DNA of 64,000 nucleotides from Brachyspira pilosicoli P43/6/78 (GTDB lineage Bacteria > Spirochaetota > Brachyspiria > Brachyspirales > Brachyspiraceae), in NCBI RefSeq assembly GCF_000325665.1, contig NC_019908.1:1736001-1800000 (forward strand), in the 5' to 3' direction. The translations under genes and the position numbers were made by a program. A model generated the notes under the pieces. It worked only from the letters and a program-made list of their open reading frames with translations, searched no databases and had not been told where the DNA came from. Positions 36,057 through 45,886 of this stretch are shown here, piece by piece (position 1 is the first letter of the stretch; the number at the start of each line of letters is the position of its first letter).

Positions 36057-37092
36057 GAAATTTAATATATTTAATATATAATAAAGATGATTTATTCTGT
36101 TCTGTTCTGTTCTGTTCTGTTCTGTTCTGTTCTGTTCTGTTCTGTTCTGTTCTGTTCTGTTCTGTTAGAACTGTATTTAATATATACTCAGGTCTTTTCT
36201 TAGATTCATTAAAAAGATTAGCTAAATATTCGCTTATAACAGATAAAGAAATTAACTGAGCTCCACCCATAAAAAGAAGAACTATTATTGTAGAAGCCCA
36301 ACCTCTAACCAAAACACTAGGATTAAATAAATACAAATAAAAGACCCTCAAAGAAAATACTATAGCAATAAATATAGATATTAAACCTAAACACAAAGAT
36401 ATTCTTAATGGTCTTGTAGAAAATGATAGTATACCTGTAGTAGCTAATCTTAACATTTTTTTTAATGTATATTTAGTTTCTCCAGCAATTCTAGCATCTC
36501 TTCTATATTCAAAAGGTTTTTGAGCAAATCCAGTCCAGCTAATTAAACCTCTAATATACTTAGGATTTTCATAAAATTGTTTATATATATTTATAACTTT
36601 TTTATCTATCAATCTAAAATCACCAGTATCTACAGGAAATTTAACTTCAGAAAGTAAATTAATAAATCTATAAAACATTGCCGCTGTTATTTTTTTAAAA
36701 AAAGTCTCACCTTCTCTTGATATTCTTTTACCATATATAATAGGTGTTTTAGTCTTTTCGTACATCTTTATCATATCTGGTATAATTTCAGGAGGGTCTT
36801 GTAAATCAGCATCTATAATTACAGCCAAATCAGAATTACAATTATGTATACCGCAACTTACAGCAGCTTGATGACCAAAGTTTCTTGAAAAAGAAAATAA
36901 TTTTACTCTTTTATCATTGTTATTAAGTTGAATTATTATTTCTTCGGTTTTATCTTTACTTCCATCATTAATAAATATAAATTCTGTATCATAATCTTTT
37001 ATTTCCTTTGATACATTATTTAATCTATCATATAGTACAGGCAAAGATTCTTCTTCATTGTAACAAGGTATAATAAAACTAAGCTTTTTCAT
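36034..37092 (-). CDS. Family 2 glycosyltransferase with phase-variable C-terminal tail
   Basis: The 352-residue enzyme has the GT2 start LSFIIPCYNEEESLP, INDGSKD, the acidic DADLQDPP motif and two C-terminal membrane segments, like DPM1/GtrB polyprenyl-phosphate glycosyltransferases. After the last membrane segment the reading frame enters 14 copies of a 5-base repeat, giving the peptide TEQNR repeated, then a short tail ending QAYSYNL. Since 5 is not a multiple of 3, any change in copy number changes the tail frame. The catalytic part is unaffected. Its start codon overlaps the stop of the preceding methyltransferase. Confidence 0.88.
   Translation of the reverse strand: MKKLSFIIPCYNEEESLPVLYDRLNNVSKEIKDYDTEFIFINDGSKDKTEEIIIQLNNNDKRVKLFSFSRNFGHQAAVSCGIHNCNSDLAVIIDADLQDPPEIIPDMIKMYEKTKTPIIYGKRISREGETFFKKITAAMFYRFINLLSEVKFPVDTGDFRLIDKKVINIYKQFYENPKYIRGLISWTGFAQKPFEYRRDARIAGETKYTLKKMLRLATTGILSFSTRPLRISLCLGLISIFIAIVFSLRVFYLYLFNPSVLVRGWASTIIVLLFMGGAQLISLSVISEYLANLFNESKKRPEYILNTVLTEQNRTEQNRTEQNRTEQNRTEQNKSSLLYIKYIKFQAYSYNL
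36095..36164. repeat. Pentanucleotide tandem repeat (TTCTG)14 in a coding sequence
   Basis: Fourteen perfect, uninterrupted copies of TTCTG (CAGAA on the coding strand) occupy 70 bases near the 3' end of the glycosyltransferase gene. Perfect short repeats of non-triplet length in surface-glycan genes are classic slipped-strand phase-variation loci. Confidence 0.97.
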
Positions 37093-37805
37093 TATTTTTC
37101 CTTTAATTTACATAAAGCTATTAAACTAGACCCAAAAGGTAAATTAATTCTTCTAAGTAAATATTTTTCAAAATTAAATATTTTATAAAGTAATTCATTA
37201 AAAATACTCTTTTTTTCTTTTTCTATTCTTTTTAAGTTAAAAATTTTATCAACAATTCTAACAATAAAAAATGGAGGAAATAAAAAAAAATTAAAATAAC
37301 TTATTTTTACTATTTCAAAATTATTCTCCAATAATAATTTTTTCAATCTATTTTTATTATATCTTCTATAATGATGATTTATTTCATCATGATATGTAAA
37401 TAAAAATTGATATGCTGGTACAGTTAATAATATATATTTACCATTTGATAATCTCTTTATTTCATTAAGGAAATCATTTTCATTTTCAATATGCTCCATA
37501 ACATCCAATGCTGTTATTATATCAAATGAATGATCTTCAAAACCATTATCAAATATATTACATATTCTTATATTATTATACTTTTTGTGACTATATTCAT
37601 ATCCTTCTATACCAATACAATTAGGAACATATTGTAAAATACTTGATAAAAAATCTCCGCTTCCACAACCTATATCTAATAATTTTTTATATTCTAAATC
37701 ATCTACATTATTAATTATAGTATCTATTATTATATTTTTTCTAGCTCTATTCCACCAAAACCAGTCCTCAAAATTTTCTATAAGTTCATAAGCTTTTTCT
37801 TGCAT
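37092..37805 (-). CDS. Class I SAM-dependent methyltransferase
   Basis: The 237-residue protein has the SAM motif LLDIGCGSGDF, a DVMEHIENENDF motif typical of UbiG/Coq3-like methyltransferases, and a hydrophobic/aromatic region near the C-terminus (FFLFPPFFIVRI). ATG 37805 follows GGAG; the longer in-frame start at 37820 is less likely. Its stop overlaps the next glycosyltransferase start. In this locus it probably methylates a sugar or lipid-linked intermediate, or is one of the methyltransferase-like genes that often pair with GT2 enzymes; the substrate is unknown. Confidence 0.78.
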   Translation of the reverse strand: MQEKAYELIENFEDWFWWNRARKNIIIDTIINNVDDLEYKKLLDIGCGSGDFLSSILQYVPNCIGIEGYEYSHKKYNNIRICNIFDNGFEDHSFDIITALDVMEHIENENDFLNEIKRLSNGKYILLTVPAYQFLFTYHDEINHHYRRYNKNRLKKLLLENNFEIVKISYFNFFLFPPFFIVRIVDKIFNLKRIEKEKKSIFNELLYKIFNFEKYLLRRINLPFGSSLIALCKLKEK

Positions 37806-37816
37806 AAAATCTCCAA

Positions 37817-40708
37817 TCAATCATAAAATACTATTATTGGTATATATTTATTTATATAATATCTTTGCATAAATTCTGATAACATAATATTATAATGTGT
37901 ATTTGGATCATCATCATATCCATATCCTTTTTTTGGTGGCTTATAAAATATTGTTCCAAGTTTTAATCGTTCTATATCATCTTTATTAATAACTATTTCA
38001 TCAAGATTATTATTGTATGCATCTTTATATATTTGTAATACTATACTCCAATCTCTAAAAGTAGTTTTTGAATTTTCCATAATATTATCATGATATTTCA
38101 ATAAATTCAATGACATAGTAAATATTAAAAAGAAAAGTATAAAATTTGAAAGTAAAGAAAATATTATATTCTTATTATTAGTATTTTTTAAAAGTATTAT
38201 AATAAGTAAAGTGAATAATAATATTAACTGAGCATATATAGTAGGAGCATCTATAGAGTAGAAAAATAATATTAAAAATAAAGCTGTAAAAGAAATAGAA
38301 AAGTATATATAATTTTCTTTAATTATTTTCTTACTTTTTAATAAAATAAATAATAAATATACTAAATACAATATACCAAGTAATATTAATATTTTATTAA
38401 ATATTGATAAACTACTAAATTTATTAATTATACTATCCATTATAGTTGTATTTGATATTCTCTGAGATTGCCACTTACCTCTTCCGCTAAAAAATGCAGT
38501 CAATGAAAATGAAATTAATGTTAAAACTATTGTTGATAACAGAATAAATAATATATAAAAATTAGGCTTTCTATTATTATTATCAAAAAATAAATTTGTA
38601 TTTCTAATAAATAAATATAATATTATAAAAAAAGAAAAACCTGCTAAAGTTGTAGATGTAGGTTCCATACTAAAAGTTGAAAAATATAGAAACAAAAAAT
38701 ATAACATATAATGCATATTTTTATTTTTAAAAAGCAATATTTCTTTGCCATAAACAAAATAATATATCATAGGATAAAATACAAGCATAGAAAAACCAAA
38801 TCCGCCAACATAACAAGCCAATGTTACATAATAAGCAATATTAGTATAATTACAAATATATAAAGAAACTAATAAAAATATTAATTTATATTTTTTTTTA
38901 TTATTTATAGTCCATACAAATAATGACACTGAGAAAGTAGTTAGAAAAGTATAGAATACTGAAAATAATGCTTTAGATAACATAAGTGATTTAAAAGGAT
39001 CAATATTAAATATATTAATTAATATTGTACCAAAAGGACGCATGCTTAAAACTATTAACATATCTGCAAAATGTCTTCCTCTTTGCCAAAAATAACCTTT
39101 AAAATCATAAATATTATAAAAAATATCATAATTTGTAGCACACCAAAAAACATCATTGTTTGGTCCATTAACAAAATTAATAGAAAATATTATAAAAGCT
39201 AATATTATTATATATATAATAAATAAAATATTTGATATTTTATATTTTTGATAATTATCTAAAAATATTATTAAATCATCTTTATTATCAAAGTCTATGT
39301 AATTTTTTAAATTATTTGTAAATTTATTTAGTATGTTTATAATATTAGTACTAAAATACAGAATAGATAGTGATATAATGATCATAAAAACTAATATAAT
39401 AAAATATAAACTAATATTTAATTTATAATTAATACTACCTAAATCATTAATATCATTAATTTCTTTAGAAGATGTAAATACTATAGTATTACCAGATTTT
39501 AAATATAGATTATCTAATTCTTGCTCTATTTTTAGATATTTTACATTGAAAACACCTAAAGGAAATCTTAATTGTATACTTGGATGTTTTGAAATTTTAT
39601 CTTTTTTTATTTCTAACTCACTTATATATATTTTATAGTCATCTGTCATTTTATCTGTATTTGGTATATAAGTAAAATCATCCCAATAGTTTAAATCATA
39701 TTTGATAGCATAGTTTAAATTTCCACTAATTTTTTTAGCTTCTAATGTTACAATATATCTCTCACCTTTAGACAACTCCAAATTATAACCATATCCAATC
39801 CAACTAGTGGAATTTGAAACAGTAAATGTACCATTATCATTATTAAAAACAGAACCTATTCTATTATCATAGTCAGGAGCTGTAGTTAATTCTAAATTAT
39901 AGCCATATTTTATATAATCTGGCTTCTTATCAAAACTCAATTTCTTTGCATAATCATATATAAAATTATCTGAAAATAATCCACTACTAACAATTTTAGC
40001 CTGATATAGATATCCTATCTTAGTTTCAGCTACTAATTGTAAATCCTGCAAATTTGATTTATAGTTTAATTTAGTTAATATAAAGAACAATACAAATACA
40101 CAAACAATTAAAACAGAGACTATCGTATATATTCTTAATATTAATTTTTTATTTATATTGAATTTATTTATTAGTTTTTTATATACTAAAAAAATACCTA
40201 TTAAAGACACAATAATAAATATTATCCAAATATATACTTTTAATTTTAACTTATAATTTATACTATCAATTTTTTCTGTATCTATAATTTTAGTAGAAAT
40301 AAAATTACCAAAAGGACTTCCAGATTCACCAATATTTATTTCTTTAATAAAACCATTATTACTTAATATATTATCTATATTAGGATAGACTCCGTATATA
40401 TCACTATTTCTAAATACTTTGCTATAATATTTTATTCTAAAATCATAGCTATAATTTGTTATAGAGTTATTAGTAAAAATATAATTAGTAATACTAGATA
40501 CATCTAACTTATCATTTAGATCGAATAACTTTTTAGTTTCTTCTATATCTAATCCATTAATTTGTAGAGTTTTATCTATATTTAATTTAAACTCTGATAA
40601 ATACCCAATTCTTTCTTTTTTACCTAAAATATTTAATAAAACTACTGATATAAATACTATTATAATTAATATTGAATATATAGTAATAAAAAGTTTTTTA
40701 TTTTTCAT
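37817..40708 (-). CDS. Large polytopic membrane protein, putative glycan transferase (first gene of glycan locus)
   Basis: This 963-residue protein has one N-terminal membrane segment, two soluble extracytoplasmic parts (about 30-155 and 213-430) and a C-terminal half with roughly ten membrane segments. A conserved-looking loop after the fifth segment (NDVFWCATNYD and RGRHFADM) recalls the acidic catalytic loops of DUF6056/GtrII-like or other GT-C membrane glycosyltransferases that use lipid-linked sugars. I do not assign a specific family. AAGGA precedes ATG 40708. As the first gene after a 258-base divergent gap it probably carries the promoter of the locus. Confidence 0.65.
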   Translation of the reverse strand: MKNKKLFITIYSILIIIVFISVVLLNILGKKERIGYLSEFKLNIDKTLQINGLDIEETKKLFDLNDKLDVSSITNYIFTNNSITNYSYDFRIKYYSKVFRNSDIYGVYPNIDNILSNNGFIKEINIGESGSPFGNFISTKIIDTEKIDSINYKLKLKVYIWIIFIIVSLIGIFLVYKKLINKFNINKKLILRIYTIVSVLIVCVFVLFFILTKLNYKSNLQDLQLVAETKIGYLYQAKIVSSGLFSDNFIYDYAKKLSFDKKPDYIKYGYNLELTTAPDYDNRIGSVFNNDNGTFTVSNSTSWIGYGYNLELSKGERYIVTLEAKKISGNLNYAIKYDLNYWDDFTYIPNTDKMTDDYKIYISELEIKKDKISKHPSIQLRFPLGVFNVKYLKIEQELDNLYLKSGNTIVFTSSKEINDINDLGSINYKLNISLYFIILVFMIIISLSILYFSTNIINILNKFTNNLKNYIDFDNKDDLIIFLDNYQKYKISNILFIIYIIILAFIIFSINFVNGPNNDVFWCATNYDIFYNIYDFKGYFWQRGRHFADMLIVLSMRPFGTILINIFNIDPFKSLMLSKALFSVFYTFLTTFSVSLFVWTINNKKKYKLIFLLVSLYICNYTNIAYYVTLACYVGGFGFSMLVFYPMIYYFVYGKEILLFKNKNMHYMLYFLFLYFSTFSMEPTSTTLAGFSFFIILYLFIRNTNLFFDNNNRKPNFYILFILLSTIVLTLISFSLTAFFSGRGKWQSQRISNTTIMDSIINKFSSLSIFNKILILLGILYLVYLLFILLKSKKIIKENYIYFSISFTALFLILFFYSIDAPTIYAQLILLFTLLIIILLKNTNNKNIIFSLLSNFILFFLIFTMSLNLLKYHDNIMENSKTTFRDWSIVLQIYKDAYNNNLDEIVINKDDIERLKLGTIFYKPPKKGYGYDDDPNTHYNIMLSEFMQRYYINKYIPIIVFYD

Positions 40709-40966
40709 GTATTAGTCCTTGAAGAAATATATAATTCATTAAATGCAATATTTCTAATGTTGATATAAAAATTATATATATTATGAAATAAAACTTCTAA
40801 AATATTTATTTTGCATATTTCTAGCTAATTTTTACGATATTATACTACAATAAATACTATTGTCAATAAAATATTATAGTAAAAAAACTATCTTTAATTT
40901 TTATTTTAATATATAATCTTTTAATCTATTTTTGAATTTATTTATAATAAGAGGGTTAAATTATTA

Positions 40967-41948
40967 ATGAAAGCTTGTATAAAAAATTTATCTTCATATC
41001 TGCCGGAAAACATATTAACAAATTATGATTTAGAGAAGAAATTAGATACAAATAATGATTGGATAGTAACTAGAACAGGAATAGAAGAAAGAAGAATAGC
41101 AGAATAAAAATGAAAGTTCTGCCAATATGGCAATAAAAGCTGTAAAAAAATTAATAGAAAAAAATGAAAATATAAGTGATGCAGATGCTGTAATAGTAGC
41201 TACTTCAACAAAATCTTATACTTTTCCTTCTACGGCTGGACTTATACAAAAAGAATTTAATATAAAAAACTCATGCCTTGCATTTGATATATCAGCTGCT
41301 TGTTCTGGATATATATATGCACTTAATACTGCAGCTTCACTTGTAGAGAGCGGAGAATGTAAAAAGGTTTTAATTGTGGCAACAGAGAAATGCAGCGATA
41401 TAATAAATTGGGAAGACAGGTCTACTGCAATACTTTTTGGTGACGGAGTTAGTGCTGCTTTAATTGAGGCTAGAGAATATGATGAAAGCGGAGTAATAAT
41501 AGCTACAGATATAGGAAGCGAGCCTAATGATGAGATATTGATTGTTAAAGGCGGCGGAAGTGCTGAACCTATCACAGAAAAAAATGTTGAAGATAAACTT
41601 AATAGTATAAGTATGGAAGGAACTGAAGTTTTTAAGAAGGCTGTTACTACATTTGATGAAACTATAAGAAAAACTGTAAAAAGTGCAAATTTAGAATTAA
41701 GTGATTTAAATTTAATAATTACACATCAGGCTAATACTAGAATAATGAATGCTGTTGCTAAAAAATTAGGCTTAGATGATAGTAAGTTTTATGTCAATAT
41801 ACAAAAATACGGCAACACATCTGCTGCGAGCGTTGGTATAGCATTTACAGAAGCCTTTGAAAAGAATGCTATTAAAAAAGGCGATTATGTTTTACTTACT
41901 GCTTTTGGTGCCGGACTTACTTGGGGCTCTACTTTAATAAAATTTTAA
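40967..41948 (+). pseudogene. fabH: Beta-ketoacyl-ACP synthase III, interrupted by a single-base frameshift
   Basis: FabH starts fatty acid synthesis by condensing acetyl-CoA with malonyl-ACP. The N-terminal frame begins at ATG 40967 and runs 46 codons to ...[11 protein letters not shown], then stops at 41105-41107. Homology continues in another frame (NESSANMAIKAV...), which keeps the active-site Cys in ISAACSGY, His in ITHQANTR and Asn in GNTSAAS. Removing one A near 41103-41104 restores RRIADKNESS, the expected family sequence. An internal ATG at 41127 could make only a truncated protein lacking part of the core. It is either a true mutation or a sequencing indel. Confidence 0.88.
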
Positions 41949-41964
41949 AAAGTGAATTGTTATT

Positions 41965-42378
41965 ATGACTTTATACGAATATTTACATAATGGATTTGGA
42001 AAAGAAGAAGATTTAAATTGTGCAGAAAAAATGCTTTATGGTGCTAATACTGTTTATAATTTGGGAATAGATAGAAGTGATTTAAAGCTTGCTGCTGGTT
42101 TTGGAGGCGGTATGGGGTTAGGACTTACTTGCGGAATATTAACAGGAGCTATAATGGCTTTTTCTAAGGCTTTTATTATAGAGAGGGGGCATGAAAGCAC
42201 TTTTTTAAAAGAGTTGGAATTTGAGTTTGTTAGTAGATTTAAAGAATTAACTTCTCATACAGATTGCACTCCTTTGAAAGAAGAGTATAGAGACCCTATA
42301 GACGGCTGCGATTATATTATATTTGAAGCGGCAAAAATATTTGACGATATAATGCAGAGATATTACAAAAAAGATTAG
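41965..42378 (+). CDS. C_GCAxxG_C_C family protein
   Basis: The 137-residue protein has the family pattern: an N-terminal NCAEKML, the glycine-rich core GFGGGMGLGLTCGILTGAIMA and later cysteines in HTDC and GCDY. Such proteins are common in anaerobes and are thought to be redox or metal-binding, but no reaction is established. It follows fabH by 16 bases on the same strand and probably shares its transcript. Confidence 0.85.
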   Translation: MTLYEYLHNGFGKEEDLNCAEKMLYGANTVYNLGIDRSDLKLAAGFGGGMGLGLTCGILTGAIMAFSKAFIIERGHESTFLKELEFEFVSRFKELTSHTDCTPLKEEYRDPIDGCDYIIFEAAKIFDDIMQRYYKKD

Positions 42379-42430
42379 AGCTTTATTATATAGATAAACA
42401 ACTATATTTTATAAGTTTGTTTTATTCAAC

Positions 42431-42682
42431 TTTTTTCCGTCTTACACGGTGTGGACTTCGTCAAAGTTTTTGCCCTTCGGGCACGCTTCGCGAAAGTGCA
42501 AGTGTTTTAGTTTTATGGCTTTGGAATATATAAATTAAAAATAATATATATATTTTCGTCTATGCATAAAAAGCTAGACTTCATTAAATGCAGTTATTTT
42601 GCTTCTTTTATACCAATAAAAGAAGTGGGGGTGTGTACCCTATGGGCACGCTTCGCAGGGGGCAAAGCCACCACAAATAAAA
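42431..42682. repeat. Mosaic intergenic repeat, copy B
   Basis: The 340-base gap between the C_GCAxxG gene and the helicase gene has no ORF of its own. Its right half (42590-42682) is almost identical to the reverse complement of copy A (6907-6995), including the hairpin CTTCTTTTAT / ATAAAAGAAG (here 42602-42625) and a GGGCACGCTTCGCAGGGGGC block. Its left half shares ACGGTGTGGACTTCGTCAAA with copy A and TTCGTCAAA plus GGCACGCTTC with copy C. A compact GCCC-TTC-GGGC hairpin lies at 42472-42482. Confidence 0.8.
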
Positions 42683-42718
42683 AATTTAATATATTAAAAA
42701 AATTAGAGTTTTATATTT

Positions 42719-44719
42719 ATGGATAATAATAAACAAAATGATTTACTTAATGGTTTAAACGAAAATCAAAAAGAAGGTGTGCTTCATATAGATAGTCCTC
42801 TTCTTCTCTTGGCAGGTGCTGGAAGCGGTAAGACTTTAGTTATCACAAAAAAGATAGCATACCTTATAACAGAAAAACACATAAGGCCAGAAAATATAAT
42901 GGCTGTAACTTTTACAAATAAAGCAGCTAATGAAATGAAAGAAAGAGTATGCTCTATGCTTCCAGAAATAAAACCATTTAGGCTTTTTATAAGAACATTT
43001 CACTCTGCATGTTTGAGAATATTAAAAGATAATGCTCAATATTTAAATTATAGAGAAGACTTTCTTATTTTGGACGAGGGCGATAGATTAAGCGTTATAA
43101 AAAAAATAATGAAAGAAGAAAACACTCCAAAATCTATAAAGCCGAAAGATGTTTCAAGATATATATCTGCCAAAAAAAATGAAATGAGATATGATATTGG
43201 TTTTGAAGAAGAGTATTACAAAAAAGTATATGATAAATACAAAGAGTATGAAGTTAAAGAAAATGTAATGGACTTTGATGATTTAATACTCAACACAATA
43301 AAACTATTTGAAAAAGAAAAAAATATACTTGAGTTTTATCAAAAGAGATTTAAATATATTTTAGTTGATGAGTTTCAAGATACAAATTTGCAGCAATACA
43401 AATTAATAAAAATGCTTACTCAAAAAAATAATAACAAAGAAACAGATAATCAATTAACTGTTGTAGGCGATGATGACCAGAGTATATATGCCTTTAGGGG
43501 AGCAAATGTATCTAATATATTAAACTTTGAAAATGATTTTGAGAACACTAAAATAATTCGCCTTGAAGAAAATTACAGATGCCCTAAGAATGTAGTTGAA
43601 GTGGCTTTGAATGTAATAAAAAATAATAGCCATAGACACACAAAAAATGTTTTTTCAAACAAAAAAAGCGATTATAAAATAGAAAATTGGATATGCTATA
43701 CAGATTATGAAGAGGCAAAATCGGTTGCTAATGAAATTGAATTATTGTTTGATGAAGGTTTTGAAGCAAAAGATATAGTTATTTTGTTTAGAACCAACAG
43801 CCAATCAAGAGCATACGAAAAAGAACTTATGGCTCATTCTATTAATTATAAAATAGTAGGAGGCGTTGGATTTTATGAGAGAGCAGAAATTAAAGACAGC
43901 ATTTCTTTTTTGAGACTTCTTACAGGTTTTAATGATAACTTTAGCATAAGAAGAACTATCAATACACCAACAAGAGGAATAGGAGAAAAAACTTTTGCCC
44001 AATTTGAAGCATTTGCAGATAAAAAAAATCTCACACTCTATGATGCAATAGATATTATAGAAGAATCTAATATTTCAAAAAAAGCTCTTAACAATATTAA
44101 AGAATATAAAAACATATTAGAGAAATATTCAAAAAAAATAGAAGAAGACCCTAAGCATATAGAAGGAGTATTTTTTGAGTTTCTAAAGGAAATAGATTAT
44201 TTTTCAATATTTAAAAGCGAAGGCAATATAAGAATAGCAACAGCAGAAGATAATATAAAAGAGCTTTTTAATGCATACTACAGTTATTTAAATTACAATT
44301 ATGAAAACCCAGAAAGCAGTTTAAATATAAGAGGATTTTTAGAAGAGACAACACTATACAAAGACAACAGCAACGAAGATAAAGAAGATGCAATTACTCT
44401 TATGACAGTACACAATGCCAAAGGCTTAGAGTTTGAAGTTGTATTTATTACAGGGCTTGAACATGGAGTTTTTCCTCATTACTTTTCACTAGAAGAAGAA
44501 AACGGCATAGAAGAAGAGAGAAGACTTTTTTATGTAGCAATTACAAGAGCTAAACAAAAACTATACCTCACATACGCAAAAAGAAGAAGAATAAGCTCAG
44601 GCACTATGGAACAAGCTCCTTCATCATTTTTAATGGAGATACCAAAATCTTTATTATATATAAAAGAAAAGGCTAATAGCTATTATATAGAAATAGATGA
44701 AGATGCATTCGATTATTAA
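42719..44719 (+). CDS. UvrD/PcrA-type superfamily 1 DNA helicase
   Basis: The 666-residue protein has all the SF1A helicase motifs: Q-motif LNENQKEGV, Walker A AGAGSGKT, motif Ia TFTNKAANEMKERV, motif II DEFQDTN, motif III DDDQSIYAFRGA, motif IV region RLEENYRCP, motif V MTVHNAKGLEF and motif VI VAITRAKQKLYLTYA. It acts in nucleotide excision repair, mismatch repair or removal of RecA/RNA polymerase blocks. The C-terminal PcrA tail is short. Its stop overlaps the convergent CobW-family gene by 4 bases. The ribosome site is weak. PcrA, UvrD and Rep cannot be separated by eye. Confidence 0.93.
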   Translation: MDNNKQNDLLNGLNENQKEGVLHIDSPLLLLAGAGSGKTLVITKKIAYLITEKHIRPENIMAVTFTNKAANEMKERVCSMLPEIKPFRLFIRTFHSACLRILKDNAQYLNYREDFLILDEGDRLSVIKKIMKEENTPKSIKPKDVSRYISAKKNEMRYDIGFEEEYYKKVYDKYKEYEVKENVMDFDDLILNTIKLFEKEKNILEFYQKRFKYILVDEFQDTNLQQYKLIKMLTQKNNNKETDNQLTVVGDDDQSIYAFRGANVSNILNFENDFENTKIIRLEENYRCPKNVVEVALNVIKNNSHRHTKNVFSNKKSDYKIENWICYTDYEEAKSVANEIELLFDEGFEAKDIVILFRTNSQSRAYEKELMAHSINYKIVGGVGFYERAEIKDSISFLRLLTGFNDNFSIRRTINTPTRGIGEKTFAQFEAFADKKNLTLYDAIDIIEESNISKKALNNIKEYKNILEKYSKKIEEDPKHIEGVFFEFLKEIDYFSIFKSEGNIRIATAEDNIKELFNAYYSYLNYNYENPESSLNIRGFLEETTLYKDNSNEDKEDAITLMTVHNAKGLEFEVVFITGLEHGVFPHYFSLEEENGIEEERRLFYVAITRAKQKLYLTYAKRRRISSGTMEQAPSSFLMEIPKSLLYIKEKANSYYIEIDEDAFDY

Positions 44720-45765
44720 TGATGATGATTTTTCTCATCATGGTGATGACATTCTCCGTCATGGCAGCACTCTTCATCATGATGATGACAATCTTCGCTA
44801 TGATTATGCTCTTCATGATTATCGTCTTCTTTTCTTTTGATGTTCTCTCTATAAATAGGCTGAAATATTTCTCTAAGTAAACTTCTATTTAAATCTTTTC
44901 CTATAAACACTATTTCAAGTTCATCATCTTCGCTAGCACCCGTAATAGCATATCTGTCTCCAACAACATCATACCTCAAAACCGACTCACCGCACTTTAT
45001 AAACCCCTTAGAGCGAGCAACATAACCAAACCTTCCATGTATAATGTCTTCAATAAGAACTATAAACTCTCCCTCACTTCCTACACTGCAGCCTTTCATG
45101 CTTATAGAATCAGGCATATACTCTTCTGTATTTTTGTTTAAAGATTCTTTTAGAGCATACTTCTCATCTAAAAAGTTTTTTAATATAGCCTCCCAAAAAT
45201 CTTTATCCTTATTAGAATAATGCTCAGAAATTATATCAATATCTCTATCATTTTTTTTCAATATATTTTTAATCTTCTTTACAAGCTCTTCATTATCCTC
45301 TTTATCCTTACTCTCCATTTTTGATATAATAATCTTTGAAGTGTTTATAAGCTGGTCAATGTAAATATCATCATAAGAAGAAATAAAAGAATCAAAAGCA
45401 TTTCCGTCTATTATAGTGATTGGCTTTAACAATGTAATTCTGTCATATTCAATTTGTTTTATATTTTTTATAATATTACTAAGCTTTGCAACCCCAGTAG
45501 GCTCAACTATTAAATATTCAGGGTCTAAAGAATTAGCAATAGTGAGAATAGAAGAAGCAAAATCTTTTTTCATAGTACAGCATACACAACCCTCAGTAAG
45601 CTCCCATATATTCATACCCTCATCTTTAAGTACATTAGAATCAATATCCACATCACCATACTCATTTTCCATTATCACAAAATCTCTTTTAGTTTTTTTA
45701 GCCATTTCTTTAATGAGAGTAGTTTTACCAGCACCTAAAAATCCAGACACTATGAGTATTTTCAT
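44716..45765 (-). CDS. CobW/COG0523-family GTPase with histidine-rich C-terminal tail
   Basis: This 349-residue metal-chaperone GTPase has Walker A GFLGAGKT (8-15), the metal-binding CxCC motif at residues 60-63 (GCVCC), the switch motif EPTG, and a CobW C-terminal domain (about 230-315). The last 35 residues are packed with His, Cys, Asp and Glu (for example HHHDEECCHDGECHHHDEK), a probable zinc or nickel reservoir. GGAAG precedes the ATG. The metal is undecided. COG0523 members supply Zn, Co, Ni or Fe to target enzymes. Confidence 0.9.
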   Translation of the reverse strand: MKILIVSGFLGAGKTTLIKEMAKKTKRDFVIMENEYGDVDIDSNVLKDEGMNIWELTEGCVCCTMKKDFASSILTIANSLDPEYLIVEPTGVAKLSNIIKNIKQIEYDRITLLKPITIIDGNAFDSFISSYDDIYIDQLINTSKIIISKMESKDKEDNEELVKKIKNILKKNDRDIDIISEHYSNKDKDFWEAILKNFLDEKYALKESLNKNTEEYMPDSISMKGCSVGSEGEFIVLIEDIIHGRFGYVARSKGFIKCGESVLRYDVVGDRYAITGASEDDELEIVFIGKDLNRSLLREIFQPIYRENIKRKEDDNHEEHNHSEDCHHHDEECCHDGECHHHDEKNHHH

Positions 45766-45828
45766 TTTACTTCCTTACATTATATATAAATTATATAAAA
45801 ACATTATACTAAATTATTATACTAATTA

Positions 45829-45868
45829 CAAAAAAAGCTGACAAATATTAAAAAATATATGCCAGCTC
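45829..45868 (-). terminator. Intrinsic terminator of the alcohol dehydrogenase gene
   Basis: AGCTG...ATATT pairs with AATAT...CAGCT (with two mismatches) and is followed on the minus strand by a run of seven T residues, 19 bases after the dehydrogenase stop. Confidence 0.75.
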
Positions 45869-45886
45869 TTATTATTAAACTATTAT

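Noticed and set aside
36095-36164. Possible CRISPR or other spacer-bearing repeat
   Set aside because: The repeat is a pure 5-base unit without spacers, so it is a microsatellite.
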